54,623 nt of DNA from contig JBBSCO010000015.1 in NCBI GenBank assembly GCA_038250235.1, positions 1-54,623 of the forward strand. Direction: 5' to 3'. The DNA comes from JAAUTS01 sp038250235 (GTDB lineage Bacteria > Verrucomicrobiota > Verrucomicrobiia > Methylacidiphilales > JAAUTS01). Shown piece by piece: positions 1 through 7,003 of this stretch. Position numbers and translations under genes: made by a program. A model generated the notes under the pieces. The model made no database searches. It saw only the letters and a list, made by a program, of their open reading frames with translations, and was not told the DNA's origin. Each line of letters begins with the position of its first letter. The first letter of the stretch is position 1.

Positions 1-2
1 CG

Positions 3-608
3 GGAGCGATTACAACCGGCTTGGGAGTTTTTAATTCGGGAAATACAAGTATTGGCGTTTCCACTGCAGACGTGACCGGAGGCAGTTTAAATCTGAACAA
101 AACCACATTCACTTCGGGTAGCTCGACATCCGCTGGCAATTTGCTGGTCGATGTTCTCGGTCAAGTTAATGCCACGGTCGGGTTGACCAGTCTCGGCGTC
201 AACCAGGGCGGGATTACCTTCATCAACCAGAATACGGCTGCACTAACAATCAACAGTTTCACCAATGTGAATAACGAAGGTGTTCAATTCACCTTCGAGA
301 ACTTCGACACCAGCCTCTGGGAAGTTGGTAATTCAGGTAACTTCGAATCGATCTACTTTGCGATCAGGTGGCAGGGTATCGACCGAATTGCGGCCATTAA
401 TTCACTCATCTCAAGCAACAGGCTGTCTGCCGATACCAGTTTAATTTCCGGCTCCCCTGCGGCTCAGGTCTTCACACAAGGTGGTGACACCTATTATGGC
501 TTCTACGTGAACTCAATTCCCGAACCCAGCACCTACGCCATGGTCGCTCTTGGTTTGGGGGCACTTTACTTGCTTCGGCGGAAGAAGAATTCCGGCAAGC
601 CCAGCTAA
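3..608 (+). CDS. PEP-CTERM sorting domain protein, 5' end outside window
   Basis: An exported protein carrying a C-terminal PEP-CTERM sorting signal. The open frame runs unbroken into the left edge of the window, so the signal peptide and true start lie upstream. The visible part is rich in Thr, Ser, Asn and Gly, as expected for a secreted adhesin-like or matrix protein. The last 30 residues show the complete tripartite signal: the PEP motif in IPEPSTYAM, a hydrophobic helix (VALGLGALYLL) and a basic RRKK tail. By family knowledge such proteins are processed by an exosortase and released to the cell surface or matrix. The body of the protein matches no fold I can name. A 7-bp hairpin follows 18 bases after the stop codon. 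Confidence 0.85.
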   Translation, partial: GAITTGLGVFNSGNTSIGVSTADVTGGSLNLNKTTFTSGSSTSAGNLLVDVLGQVNATVGLTSLGVNQGGITFINQNTAALTINSFTNVNNEGVQFTFENFDTSLWEVGNSGNFESIYFAIRWQGIDRIAAINSLISSNRLSADTSLISGSPAAQVFTQGGDTYYGFYVNSIPEPSTYAMVALGLGALYLLRRKKNSGKPS

Positions 609-625
609 AGCCCGTTTGAGCAAGT

Positions 626-643
626 CATTCCGATACCGGAATG
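626..643 (+). terminator. hairpin after PEP-CTERM gene
   Basis: Perfect 7-bp inverted repeat (cattccg, loop atac, cggaatg) 18 bases after the stop codon of the PEP-CTERM gene, followed by ctttccc rather than a clean T-run. It could end transcription or simply be part of the repeat block that starts a few bases later. Confidence 0.35.
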
Positions 644-663
644 CTTTCCCATCCCCAGAAGAA

Positions 664-777
664 CGGATCGGATAATCACCCTCCCTTTCCCCCCCCATCG
701 GAGGGCCCAGCTCCGTCTGGGCCGTTCCCCCGTCCCCCTCATAGCCTGGGCACGTCTCCAGAATCGCCTCCATGAGA
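664..777. repeat. direct repeat copy A with internal palindrome
   Basis: About 114 bp that recurs, nearly identical, at 907-1047. It opens with cggatcggataatcaccctc, carries a 7-bp hairpin (ggcccag, loop ctccgt, ctgggcc, at 704-723) and ends with agaatcgcctccatgaga. It lies in the gene-free stretch before the RAYT gene. Open frames here are C-rich readings of the repeat and are not genes. Confidence 0.8.
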
Positions 778-836
778 CCCCCCCAAACTACCCCCAAGAC
801 CTGAAACCCAAAACTCCACCCTTCGCGTGACCAGCA

Positions 837-878
837 CGCTCCTACAAAAAATTTCCCGTAGGAGCGACCTCGCGTCGC
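837..878. repeat. REP-like double hairpin
   Basis: Two adjacent palindromes: a 9-bp perfect inverted repeat (cgctcctac at 837-845 and gtaggagcg at 858-866), partly overlapping gcgac at 864-868, which pairs with gtcgc at 874-878. This is the shape of REP sequences, the partners of RAYT transposases, and a RAYT gene starts 300 bp downstream. Confidence 0.6.
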
Positions 879-906
879 GATGGCCTTCATCTTCCGCTCA
901 GACCCT

Positions 907-1047
907 CGGATCGGATAATCACCCTCCCTTTTTCCCCCCATCGGAGGGCCCAGCTCCGTCTGGGCCGTTCCCCCATTCCAGACTCCGGACAACACCCCCC
1001 GTCCCCCCCGTAGCCTGGGCACGTCTCCAGAATCGCCTCCATGAGAC
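907..1047. repeat. direct repeat copy B with internal palindrome
   Basis: Second copy of the repeat at 664-777. It keeps the same opening, the same ggcccag/ctgggcc hairpin (947-966) and the same end, but has an extra segment of roughly 27 bp after the hairpin, around 976-1002. The spacing between copies is about 243 bp. Confidence 0.8.
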
Positions 1048-1117
1048 TTGCCCAACGGAAGGCGGGACCCAAGGTAGGATCATGAGATATCGGATACAGC
1101 CCCGAATGAACAAATTG

Positions 1118-2204
1118 GGGTCGCATCTCAACATTCAACATTTACACAGCTAACGGGAGCGGTTAATCAAGACAGATGGCGCGACCATTGAGGATTGATC
1201 AGGCCGGGGCCTATTACCATGTTCTCTCGCGGGGCCAAGAGAGGCGGGAGATTTATTCAGGGGTAGAAAGTCGGCGGAATTTTCTGGAAAGGCTCTCGGA
1301 GTTGCCGGGGAGATTCGGGATTGTTGTTCATGGCTATGTGCTCATGGGCAATCATTACCATCTGTTACTCCAGCCCAGGGGCCTGAACCTGAGTCAGGCC
1401 ATTCAATGGCTCAATGTCGGGTATAGTATTTGGTTCAATTTGAAACACCGCCGTTCGGGTTCTGTTTTCCAAGGCCGTTTTAAAAGCGTCCTGATCGCGG
1501 AAGAATCCCAATTGAACGAAATCACCCGTTATCTACATTTGAACCCAGTTAGGATCAAGCGTTTCGGCCTTGAAACACGTTCCCGCAAAGCCAAAGAAAA
1601 GGGGGCGGGACAAGCTCTGGATGCCCAAGCCGTGCGCTCGGCTATCCACTATCTAAGGGAGTTCCGCTGGAGTTCCTATCGATCCACTATAGGATTGGAG
1701 AAGGCTCCGGACTGGCTGGACACACGTTTGAGCAAGGCGTTTGGGCGGAAAGGGTATCGGGACTATGTCGAACAAGGGATCCGCCTGGGAATGCCTTCGA
1801 ATCCCTCTGAGGAAACAGTCATAGAGGGCTATCTGGGAAGCCGGGAGGCTTTGGAAAAACTGAGAGAGAAACTTCGAGGCAATCGCCGGGAGCAGAAAGG
1901 CCTCCGGCAATTGCAGGGTGCGATACCTTGGGAAAAAATCGTGAAAACCGTGGAACGGCTGGAAGGAAAGGGATGGTCCGAGTTGTGCGGAGCACATGGA
2001 AACCCGGGTCGTGACCTGGGATTGCTGGCGGGTCGCGTGCGGGGAGGGTTGGGATTGAGGGAATTGGGAGAGAAAGCCGGTGGATTGGACTACCCTGCGG
2101 TTTCAGTGGCTTTGAAACGCTTGGGAACAAGGCTTAAAACGAACCAGAAGTTGAAAAGGAAATGGGAAAACCTCGCCAAAATGTTGAATGTTGAGACGTG
2201 ACCC
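1118..2204 (+). mobile_element. RAYT-containing element bounded by a 26-bp inverted repeat
   Basis: The RAYT gene is enclosed by an inverted repeat: 1118-1143 pairs with 2179-2204 at 24 of 26 positions, including 18 consecutive matches (tctcaacattcaacattt on the left). The right arm covers the last codons and the stop codon of the RAYT gene. The GIY-YIG frame on the other strand changes character exactly at the right boundary. I see no target-site duplication. RAYT genes are normally flanked by REP sequences and not by terminal repeats, so treating this as a discrete insertion is inference. Confidence 0.55.
1176..2201 (+). CDS. REP-associated tyrosine transposase (RAYT, Y1_Tnp)
   Basis: A single-strand HUH transposase of the IS200/IS605-related RAYT group, which nicks and joins REP palindromes. 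The N-terminal Y1 domain opens with the usual MARPLRID and a YYHVLSRGQ strand. It carries the HUH pair at His60-Tyr61-His62 in GNHYHLLL and the nucleophile Tyr119 in RYLHLNPVR. Residues about 280-320 (GRDLGLL to VSVALKRL) look like the DnaA-type helix-turn-helix often fused to large RAYTs. At 341 residues it is the long form and appears intact. The start ATG follows no Shine-Dalgarno. REP-like palindromes lie upstream (837-878 and the two hairpin repeats). The stop codon lies inside the right arm of the flanking inverted repeat. Confidence 0.9.
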   Translation: MARPLRIDQAGAYYHVLSRGQERREIYSGVESRRNFLERLSELPGRFGIVVHGYVLMGNHYHLLLQPRGLNLSQAIQWLNVGYSIWFNLKHRRSGSVFQGRFKSVLIAEESQLNEITRYLHLNPVRIKRFGLETRSRKAKEKGAGQALDAQAVRSAIHYLREFRWSSYRSTIGLEKAPDWLDTRLSKAFGRKGYRDYVEQGIRLGMPSNPSEETVIEGYLGSREALEKLREKLRGNRREQKGLRQLQGAIPWEKIVKTVERLEGKGWSELCGAHGNPGRDLGLLAGRVRGGLGLRELGEKAGGLDYPAVSVALKRLGTRLKTNQKLKRKWENLAKMLNVET

Positions 2205-2449
2205 TGAACGGATTTATTTAACCAGGCGCGGCCCTGACCGCTTTTCAAGGCTTTTTCACGAACCATGGCTTGTGCGCGGGTGGAAAACTGTTCTGAATGA
2301 ATCAAAAGCCAAGGGCCGGGAAAGCGTTTTGTGCTGCGTGTCAGTGTATGGGAAGGATCATTGTGTTGCTTGATCCTCCAGTCCAGACGATCGGTTTGGC
2401 CCGTGTAAATTCGACCATCGGGGTTTTGAATGACGTAGACCCAGAACAT
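2090..2449 (-). CDS. GIY-YIG nuclease domain protein, 3' end replaced by RAYT element
   Basis: Small UvrC-type GIY-YIG endonuclease. Residues 1-81 form the domain: the WVYVI and YTG strands (the GIY and YIG motifs), the catalytic Arg in the WRIKQHN helix, and the catalytic Glu in VREKALKSG. Stand-alone members usually end soon after the KSGxGRxWL segment, which is reached here by about residue 76. From residue 82 the frame is the antisense of the RAYT inverted repeat and gene end, adding about 37 unrelated residues. I infer that the RAYT element inserted at the 3' end of this gene. The start ATG lies 7 bases after a duplicated tRNA-Asn 3' end. The core domain is complete, so activity is possible. 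Confidence 0.7.
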   Translation of the reverse strand: MFWVYVIQNPDGRIYTGQTDRLDWRIKQHNDPSHTLTRSTKRFPGPWLLIHSEQFSTRAQAMVREKALKSGQGRAWLNKSVQGHVSTFNILARFSHFLFNFWFVLSLVPKRFKATETAG

Positions 2450-2456
2450 GGAAAAA

Positions 2457-2700
2457 TGGCTCCGAAGGTAGCCCCGACATAGGCCGGGGCTTTAGTGAGA
2501 CGATGTGAAAAGAAGGGTTCTGCGCCAAGCGAAGCTTGGCTCCGAAGGTAGCCCCGACATAGGCCGGGGCTTTAGTGAGACGATGTGAAAAAAAGGGTTC
2601 TGCGCCAAGCGAAGCTTGGCTCCGAAGGTAGCCCCGACAGGGGCCGGGGCTTTAATGAGACGATGTGAAAAGAAGGGTTCTTCGCCAAGCAGAGCTTGGC
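2457..2700 (-). repeat. three 80-bp tandem repeats derived from tRNA-Asn 3' end
   Basis: Three nearly identical 80-bp units start at 2461, 2541 and 2621, the next phase position being the tRNA itself at 2701. Each unit boundary reproduces the last 15 nt of the tRNA including CCA (reverse complement of tggctccgaaggtag, at 2457, 2537, 2617 and the genuine 2697). Each unit has two hairpins: gccccg/cggggc and gccaagc/gcttggc (gccaagc/agcttggc region slightly altered in the third). This resembles the rtT repeats behind E. coli tyrT, which also copy the tRNA 3' end. Confidence 0.85.
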
Positions 2701-2771
2701 TCCGAAGGTAGGGCTCGAACCTACGACCAATCGGTTAACAGCCGACCGCTCTACCACTGAGCTACTTCGGA
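2697..2771 (-). tRNA. tRNA-Asn(GTT)
   Basis: On the minus strand all four arms fold. The acceptor stem is tccgaag with cttcgga, the D arm gctc/gagc, the anticodon stem gtcgg/ccgat with loop ctgttaa giving anticodon GTT, and the T arm gtagg-ttcgagc-cctac. The discriminator is G, as expected for Asn, and CCA is encoded (2697-2699). Three repeats of its 3' end follow downstream. Confidence 0.97.
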
Positions 2772-2969
2772 ATAGTGGAATGGTGATCAAAGCAAGATTG
2801 AACGGTCTGGGCAAGGTTTTTTCATGCTCTTTGGTTTATTTTAGGGGAGATCCAACCTACCCTTCGTCAGTTGACAATAGAGATTTTAGGAATTGTGGGG
2901 CTTGGGAAAAGGCCTTCAACCGGGATTTCTGCTGGGAAAACTCGCCTCCAAATCGTCACATTCCACAGG

Positions 2970-2998
2970 TTGATTTTTAGAGGATCTCCAGACATCAT
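2970..2998 (+). promoter_or_regulatory. candidate promoter of the 89-residue gene
   Basis: TTGATT at 2970-2975, 17-bp spacer, CATCAT at 2993-2998, then only 5 bases to the ATG at 3004. This fits the leaderless pattern seen at several other genes in the window. The rest of 2772-3003 holds nothing I recognise. Confidence 0.4.
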
Positions 2999-3003
2999 GC
3001 GGA

Positions 3004-3273
3004 ATGAGTATTGAACACGCTGCATGCGACTCCAGAGCCAAGGAAATTATTGCCTACACCTACCTCCACGCCGTGGACAGTGAGGGGGTGCTTCATTCCC
3101 ATGAGTTGGATTTTTTGAAAAAAATCGCCCTGAAAGACGGCGTGATCGATGATGATGAGGCCCGCGTTCTGCATGAAATTTTAGGTCGTGTGGATCTTTC
3201 CAAGGTTTCGGCGAAGGTCAAGACTCAGGTTGAGGGTTTCAAAAAGCTTTACCCGACAGACCAGTATCTTTAA
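3004..3273 (+). CDS. small acidic protein, possibly TerB-like
   Basis: An 89-residue soluble protein predicted to be all helical, with no signal peptide or membrane segment. The middle part (LDFLKKIALKDGVIDDDEAR) has the spacing of the TerB/DjlA helical domain, in which an acidic loop (DGxIxxxE) links two helices. That resemblance is weak and I do not assign a function. The start is chosen from coding frame and a candidate promoter whose -10 lies 5 bases upstream. The gene stands alone between the tRNA and a dispersed palindromic repeat. An unannotated helical protein of unknown role is the safest description. Confidence 0.6.
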   Translation: MSIEHAACDSRAKEIIAYTYLHAVDSEGVLHSHELDFLKKIALKDGVIDDDEARVLHEILGRVDLSKVSAKVKTQVEGFKKLYPTDQYL

Positions 3274-3318
3274 TCGGTACGGAGCTTGATAGTGGATCCG
3301 TTTGCTCGAACCCGGAAT

Positions 3319-3384
3319 TGTAGCCGGGGTCTCCGGGATCATGAAGGGCGGATGAAGCCCCATGGATTGTAAACCCCGGCTACA
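3319..3384. repeat. 12-bp palindromic intergenic repeat (tgtagccggggt type)
   Basis: tgtagccggggt at 3319-3330 pairs perfectly with accccggctaca at 3373-3384 across a 42-bp interior that itself contains ggatgaagcccc. It lies between two genes, ends about 30 bp before the next promoter, and has the form of a dispersed intergenic palindrome. Only one copy is present in this window. Confidence 0.5.
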
Positions 3385-3413
3385 GCTAATCAAACAAACC
3401 CGCTACCCCAAGG

Positions 3414-3441
3414 TTGCCATTGTTGCCAATCTCCGCATACT
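3414..3441 (+). promoter_or_regulatory. candidate leaderless promoter of prepilin gene
   Basis: TTGCCA at 3414-3419, 16-bp spacer, CATACT at 3436-3441, then exactly 6 bases to the GTG start at 3448. The predicted transcript would begin at the start codon. It supports the GTG as the real start. Confidence 0.5.
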
Positions 3442-3447
3442 TCTACG

Positions 3448-4104
3448 GTGGTAAGGTTTTCCAACAGGGCTTTTACACTGATTGAATTGCTGGTGGTCAT
3501 TACCATTATCGGATTGCTGGTCGGCCTGGCGGTTCCTGCCATCGGAACAGCTTTGCAGCGGGCCAAATTGACCAAATCCCTGAGCAATCTCAGGCAGATG
3601 GGCCTGGCCTTGCAACTGTACGGCGGGGAAAACGATTACAGTTTGCCCCCCAGAGTTTCCTCCAATCAGCGTAGTGAAAAATGGCCCGCACTGATTTATG
3701 AATACTTAAATAATCCGCAGGCCTATCTGGATCCGGTCGATGCGGCAAACTACAGGCTGACTGAAAGTGATATTATTTCGGGAACAGGTTCCAACAAATC
3801 CAGTTACTTAATCAACGGCTTCAACGATCTGGGAACACTCTCGGACCCGGCCCTTTCGGTAATCCTGCTCCGCATCCCTGATCAGAGCAACACGATCCTG
3901 ATGGGAAAAAAGTATGTGGCCCGCGGGGACTATTATATGGATGTGGACGAGGGTGGGGGGGATCACAATACGGTCTTGGATTGGATAACGTACAACAACA
4001 AAGCCAACTTCTATTTTGCCGATGGTTCTGTGCGCACCTACAAAAAGGATGATTATCAGCCCCAGCTTTGGCTCGTTAACAAAGACTATGAGATCAATCC
4101 CTGA
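3448..4104 (+). CDS. type II secretion/type IV pilus-like prepilin, G/H type
   Basis: A pseudopilin-like exported protein of 218 residues. It has the class III prepilin signal near the N-terminus: a short basic leader ending RA, then FTLIELLVVITIIGLL with Glu at position +5 and a hydrophobic helix to about residue 30. The residue before the cut is Ala instead of the usual Gly, which is tolerated in many members of this group. The C-terminal strand FYFADGSVR resembles the end of the DUF1559/H-X9-DG prepilins that are highly multiplied in Verrucomicrobia and Planctomycetes. The start is a GTG supported by a -10 box 6 bases upstream. No pilus genes adjoin it; a GspF-like gene lies 13 kb away. 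Confidence 0.85.
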   Translation: MVRFSNRAFTLIELLVVITIIGLLVGLAVPAIGTALQRAKLTKSLSNLRQMGLALQLYGGENDYSLPPRVSSNQRSEKWPALIYEYLNNPQAYLDPVDAANYRLTESDIISGTGSNKSSYLINGFNDLGTLSDPALSVILLRIPDQSNTILMGKKYVARGDYYMDVDEGGGDHNTVLDWITYNNKANFYFADGSVRTYKKDDYQPQLWLVNKDYEINP

Positions 4105-4140
4105 TGTCCGGCCCTGCATGGGAGGAACGGATTCAATCCT

Positions 4141-4168
4141 TTGACTCCACTGATTTTCTGATTAAACT
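4141..4168 (+). promoter_or_regulatory. candidate leaderless promoter of FHA gene
   Basis: TTGACT at 4141-4146, 16-bp spacer, TAAACT at 4163-4168, then 6 bases (ccttttt-like, no Shine-Dalgarno) to the ATG at 4175. It is one of the clearest examples of the -10/N6/start pattern. Confidence 0.55.
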
Positions 4169-4174
4169 CCTTTT

Positions 4175-4678
4175 ATGGCCATTGCGGTGTTGATTTTAAA
4201 TCCAGAGGGGAATGAGGGGGGCTACATCCAGTTGGACAAGGCCGCGTATGAGATCGGGCGTGCGGAAGACACTGATATTGAATTGGATTCCCCCACGGTC
4301 AGCCGTCTGCATGCCAAGCTGGTTAAGCAGGGTGGGGTATGGTTTCTGGAGGATATGGAGTCCCGCAATGGTTGTTCCGTCAACGGCAAGCGGGTGAAGA
4401 GTGCCCGGCTGGATGAGGGGGACTTATTCGGCATTGGTCCTTTGACGGCATTCTTTTTCACCGAAGGCACGGCGCAGAATATCGAGGATCTCAGGCAGAA
4501 TTTTCCACGGTTGAAGGAAATGGCTTCGAAATATGGAACGGAGTTGGCCCAGGCCCAAAAGCCCTTGTTGGCTCCGTCAGAAAAAATCCCGGTGGCCAAG
4601 AATCGGGCGGCAAGTTTCGGCCTGGGAAAAAACCTGACCTTGCTCTCGGATATTGCTTCAGGAAAGATCAAGAACTAG
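4175..4678 (+). CDS. FHA domain protein
   Basis: A 167-residue cytoplasmic protein whose first 95 residues form a forkhead-associated domain, a phosphothreonine-binding module. The diagnostic residues are all present: YEIGRAEDTDIELDSPTVSR contains the conserved GR strand and the SR pair, HAKL follows it, and MESRNGCSVNGKRV contains the S-x-NG-xxVNG signature. The C-terminal 70 residues are charged and probably flexible, with no second domain visible. By family knowledge it would read Ser/Thr kinase signalling or serve as an assembly scaffold; the kinase is not in this window. It stands alone, with its own promoter. Confidence 0.85.
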   Translation: MAIAVLILNPEGNEGGYIQLDKAAYEIGRAEDTDIELDSPTVSRLHAKLVKQGGVWFLEDMESRNGCSVNGKRVKSARLDEGDLFGIGPLTAFFFTEGTAQNIEDLRQNFPRLKEMASKYGTELAQAQKPLLAPSEKIPVAKNRAASFGLGKNLTLLSDIASGKIKN

Positions 4679-4758
4679 GGTCCTTCGATCCTTCTGGGGC
4701 AAAAAGCACTCCCTTTTATTCGCCAGCGGATCTATTAGGTATCCTGAGCCGGCTGCGC

Positions 4759-6144
4759 CTACTTTGCGGCCTTGGAGACAAGATCCCTGGCATAGATCTC
4801 ATGGGTCCAGCGGAGATTGTTTTCCTTATCAAAACTGCGCAGGGTGACTTTCCGTTCTTCTTTTTGGCCGCTGACTTCCAGGGAGCAATAATTCTGGGTT
4901 GTCACCAGCGTGCCTTCGACACGGAAAGGATTGGTTTCTTCACCTTTGAGAATGATCGAGGCAATCCCGCTGTTGATGGGGGAACTGGTCAGATCGTAGA
5001 GAGGATAATCTCCAGGGCGGGGCATTTTGGTGAGCTCGGTGAAATGCCGGTCGCCGCTGATAAAAATCACGCCACTGATCCGATGTTTGGCGATAAAATT
5101 CAGAAGCTCCTTCCGCTCCTCCGGATATTCTTTGAAGGATTCGAAGTTGTGGTCGTGTAAAAACTGTCCTCCCATCACGATGAATTTGAAGGTGGCTTTC
5201 GATTGGGTGATAAGCGATTGCTTCAGCCAATCCATCTGTTCAGGTCCAAAGATGGACTTGCCGGGATGGTCTTTGGCATCGAGAGCCGGGTGGTCACGGT
5301 AGGTCCGGCCATCGAGAAGAAAGAAGGCACAGTCACTCCAGATCGTATTGGTGTAAATGCCAGGATTGTTTTCTTCTCCGTAGCCGGGATTGCCCCAATG
5401 GGCTTTGAAGACTTCAAGGGCTGCCCGTTTGTGGATGAAGCTGCGGTTGGAATCATTCGGGCCATAGTCATGGTCGTCCCAGATGGCGTAGTGGTGCATG
5501 GCCCGGAGAAGGGGCTGCATTTCCGGAGCTGAAAAATCTTTATGGTAACGATACCACATCCCACTGGCCGAGGAGTATTCCGCCGGGCGGTAGTAGACAT
5601 TATCGCCCAGCCAGAGCATGAAATCCGCACCTGATGCCGCCATGTGCTCGAGGATGTGTACGCCCTGTCCATAGGGTTTGCCCGGACGGTCAAACGGCTG
5701 GTCATTCAGATAATTGCAGGAGCCGGTGATGAAACGGAAGTCCGGAGGACCTGCGCGGAATTGCCAGTCGGCAATTGTCTGAAAACGGAGAGTTTCGCCC
5801 GGCAGGAGGGGGGTATTGTCGAGGGAGACGTTGTAAACGTAAGTGGTTCCGGGGATCAGAAGAGTGGGCCGGAAGTGATAGAGCTGGTGCCCAATCGGAG
5901 TGACCGGGGGTGCTTCAAGGTGAATGGTTCTGGTGTTAGCAAGGTCTTTTTCCGGATGGAAAGTGATGGAAGCCGAGCGGGAATTTTCTGCTTGAAGGAC
6001 GATCTCCACTTCACGATGACTGCTGTATCCGGGCATGGGGCCGGAGAGGAGACGCCCTGCCGGGGCGGTAACTTTGGGCTGACAGGCGTGAAGGAGGAGA
6101 AGGCTTAGGAATAGGAACAGGGTTTTGAGAAAGGAAAAACTCAT
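4759..6144 (-). CDS. PhoD-like alkaline phosphatase, lipoprotein
   Basis: A metallophosphoesterase of the PhoD family, anchored as a lipoprotein and acting outside the cytoplasm on phosphate esters. The frame stays open further upstream, but the convincing start is the ATG at 6144, giving MSFSFLKTLFLFLSLLLL and a lipobox ending LHAC. About 100 residues of beta-rich N-terminal domain follow. The catalytic part shows the metal-binding blocks GSCNYLND, MLWLGDNVYY, IWDDHDYGPND, VMGGQFLHD and ISGDRHFTEL. Length is 461 residues, normal for the family. Its ATG overlaps the stop codon of the M48 protease (ATGA), so the two are probably translationally coupled. The substrate is not known. Confidence 0.88.
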   Translation of the reverse strand: MSFSFLKTLFLFLSLLLLHACQPKVTAPAGRLLSGPMPGYSSHREVEIVLQAENSRSASITFHPEKDLANTRTIHLEAPPVTPIGHQLYHFRPTLLIPGTTYVYNVSLDNTPLLPGETLRFQTIADWQFRAGPPDFRFITGSCNYLNDQPFDRPGKPYGQGVHILEHMAASGADFMLWLGDNVYYRPAEYSSASGMWYRYHKDFSAPEMQPLLRAMHHYAIWDDHDYGPNDSNRSFIHKRAALEVFKAHWGNPGYGEENNPGIYTNTIWSDCAFFLLDGRTYRDHPALDAKDHPGKSIFGPEQMDWLKQSLITQSKATFKFIVMGGQFLHDHNFESFKEYPEERKELLNFIAKHRISGVIFISGDRHFTELTKMPRPGDYPLYDLTSSPINSGIASIILKGEETNPFRVEGTLVTTQNYCSLEVSGQKEERKVTLRSFDKENNLRWTHEIYARDLVSKAAK

Positions 6145-6941
6145 AAGCGGTTTCGCTGATACTCGGCTTGGGACTGGGGAAGAAGACCTTGGAGCTGCTT
6201 GATCCGGTTTTCGTCGGCAGGGTGCGTGCTGAGCCACTCGGGAGGCTTGCCACCGGAAGCTTCGGATGCAGTCTTCATGCGCTGCCAGAAGGCGATGGCT
6301 TCGCTGGGATCATAACCGGCCCGCGCCATATAGAGCATTCCATAGCGATCGGCTTCGTACTCATTGCTGCGGCTGAACGGGAGAATGGCACCGAGGTTGG
6401 CCCCGAGCCCCAATGCGCTCATGATGGCGCTGCGTTGCTCGACATCTTTCATGGCCAGGCCGGTGTCTATGGCGGCTGCGCTGATGCTGATGGCCATTTG
6501 CTGGGAAATACGTTGGCCACCGTGGCGCAGGGTGACGTGGGCCAGTTCATGCCCGAGAACGGCCGCCAGACCTGCATCGTTTTGTGTCAGGGTAAGAATA
6601 CCGGTGTGCACACCGATTTTTCCGCCGGGCAGCGCGAAGGCATTTGGAGTGGGATCATCGAAAACCACGATTTCCCATTTGGCGTTGGGGACGTTGACCT
6701 GGCGTATGAGGTTCTGGGCGACACGCTGGACCTGTGCATTGGCCACGGGATCGCTGGAAACTTTGCCAGCCTGTTTCAATTGATTGAAGGATTCTGCACC
6801 CAGGCTGGCCTCCTGTTCGGGTGAGGTCAGGATAAAGGCGCTTTTTCCTGATTCCTGAAGTTGCACACAGGCAGCCAGGGTCAAAAGAGCAGTTACACAC
6901 AGCAGCCAGATCCATTTACCGGGGGAAAATATTGTGGGCAT
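6141..6941 (-). CDS. M48 family metalloprotease, lipoprotein
   Basis: A periplasmic zinc metallopeptidase of the M48B/LoiP-YggG type, involved by family in envelope protein quality control. The start ATG at 6941 is preferred over one 18 bases upstream because a TATAGT box would otherwise lie inside the gene. The product begins MPTIFSPGK, has a hydrophobic segment and a lipobox ending LAAC at about residue 25. The zinc motif HELAH is at residues 131-135, preceded by the usual NAFALPGGKIGV strand. The third ligand Glu lies in NEYEADRYG. At 266 residues it has typical length and lacks the TPR extension of BepA. It is the first gene of a two-gene operon with the PhoD-like phosphatase. Confidence 0.9.
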   Translation of the reverse strand: MPTIFSPGKWIWLLCVTALLTLAACVQLQESGKSAFILTSPEQEASLGAESFNQLKQAGKVSSDPVANAQVQRVAQNLIRQVNVPNAKWEIVVFDDPTPNAFALPGGKIGVHTGILTLTQNDAGLAAVLGHELAHVTLRHGGQRISQQMAISISAAAIDTGLAMKDVEQRSAIMSALGLGANLGAILPFSRSNEYEADRYGMLYMARAGYDPSEAIAFWQRMKTASEASGGKPPEWLSTHPADENRIKQLQGLLPQSQAEYQRNRL

Positions 6942-6947
6942 TTCGTA

Positions 6948-6975
6948 ACTATAAGGCACCCGGCCCCAGGCTCAA
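6948..6975 (-). promoter_or_regulatory. leaderless promoter of M48 gene
   Basis: On the minus strand TTGAGC (6975-6970), 16-bp spacer, TATAGT (6953-6948), then 6 bases to the ATG at 6941. The box matches the -10 consensus at five of six positions. It decides the start codon of the M48 gene. Confidence 0.6.
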
Positions 6976-7003
6976 GCAAGGAAGCGTGACGATTGGATGA
7001 AAA

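Noticed and set aside
1126..1143. Inverted repeat as a plain transcription terminator of the RAYT gene
   Set aside because: The pairing arms are over one kilobase apart, on both sides of the gene, so they cannot form a local terminator.
513..1153. Long open frames on both strands across the repeat block (up to 180 residues)
   Set aside because: They read the C-rich repeats, contain the same segment twice and show no signal or domain; they are repeat artefacts.
2457..2700. CRISPR array
   Set aside because: The 80-bp units are identical along their whole length with no variable spacers, and each contains the tRNA 3' end.
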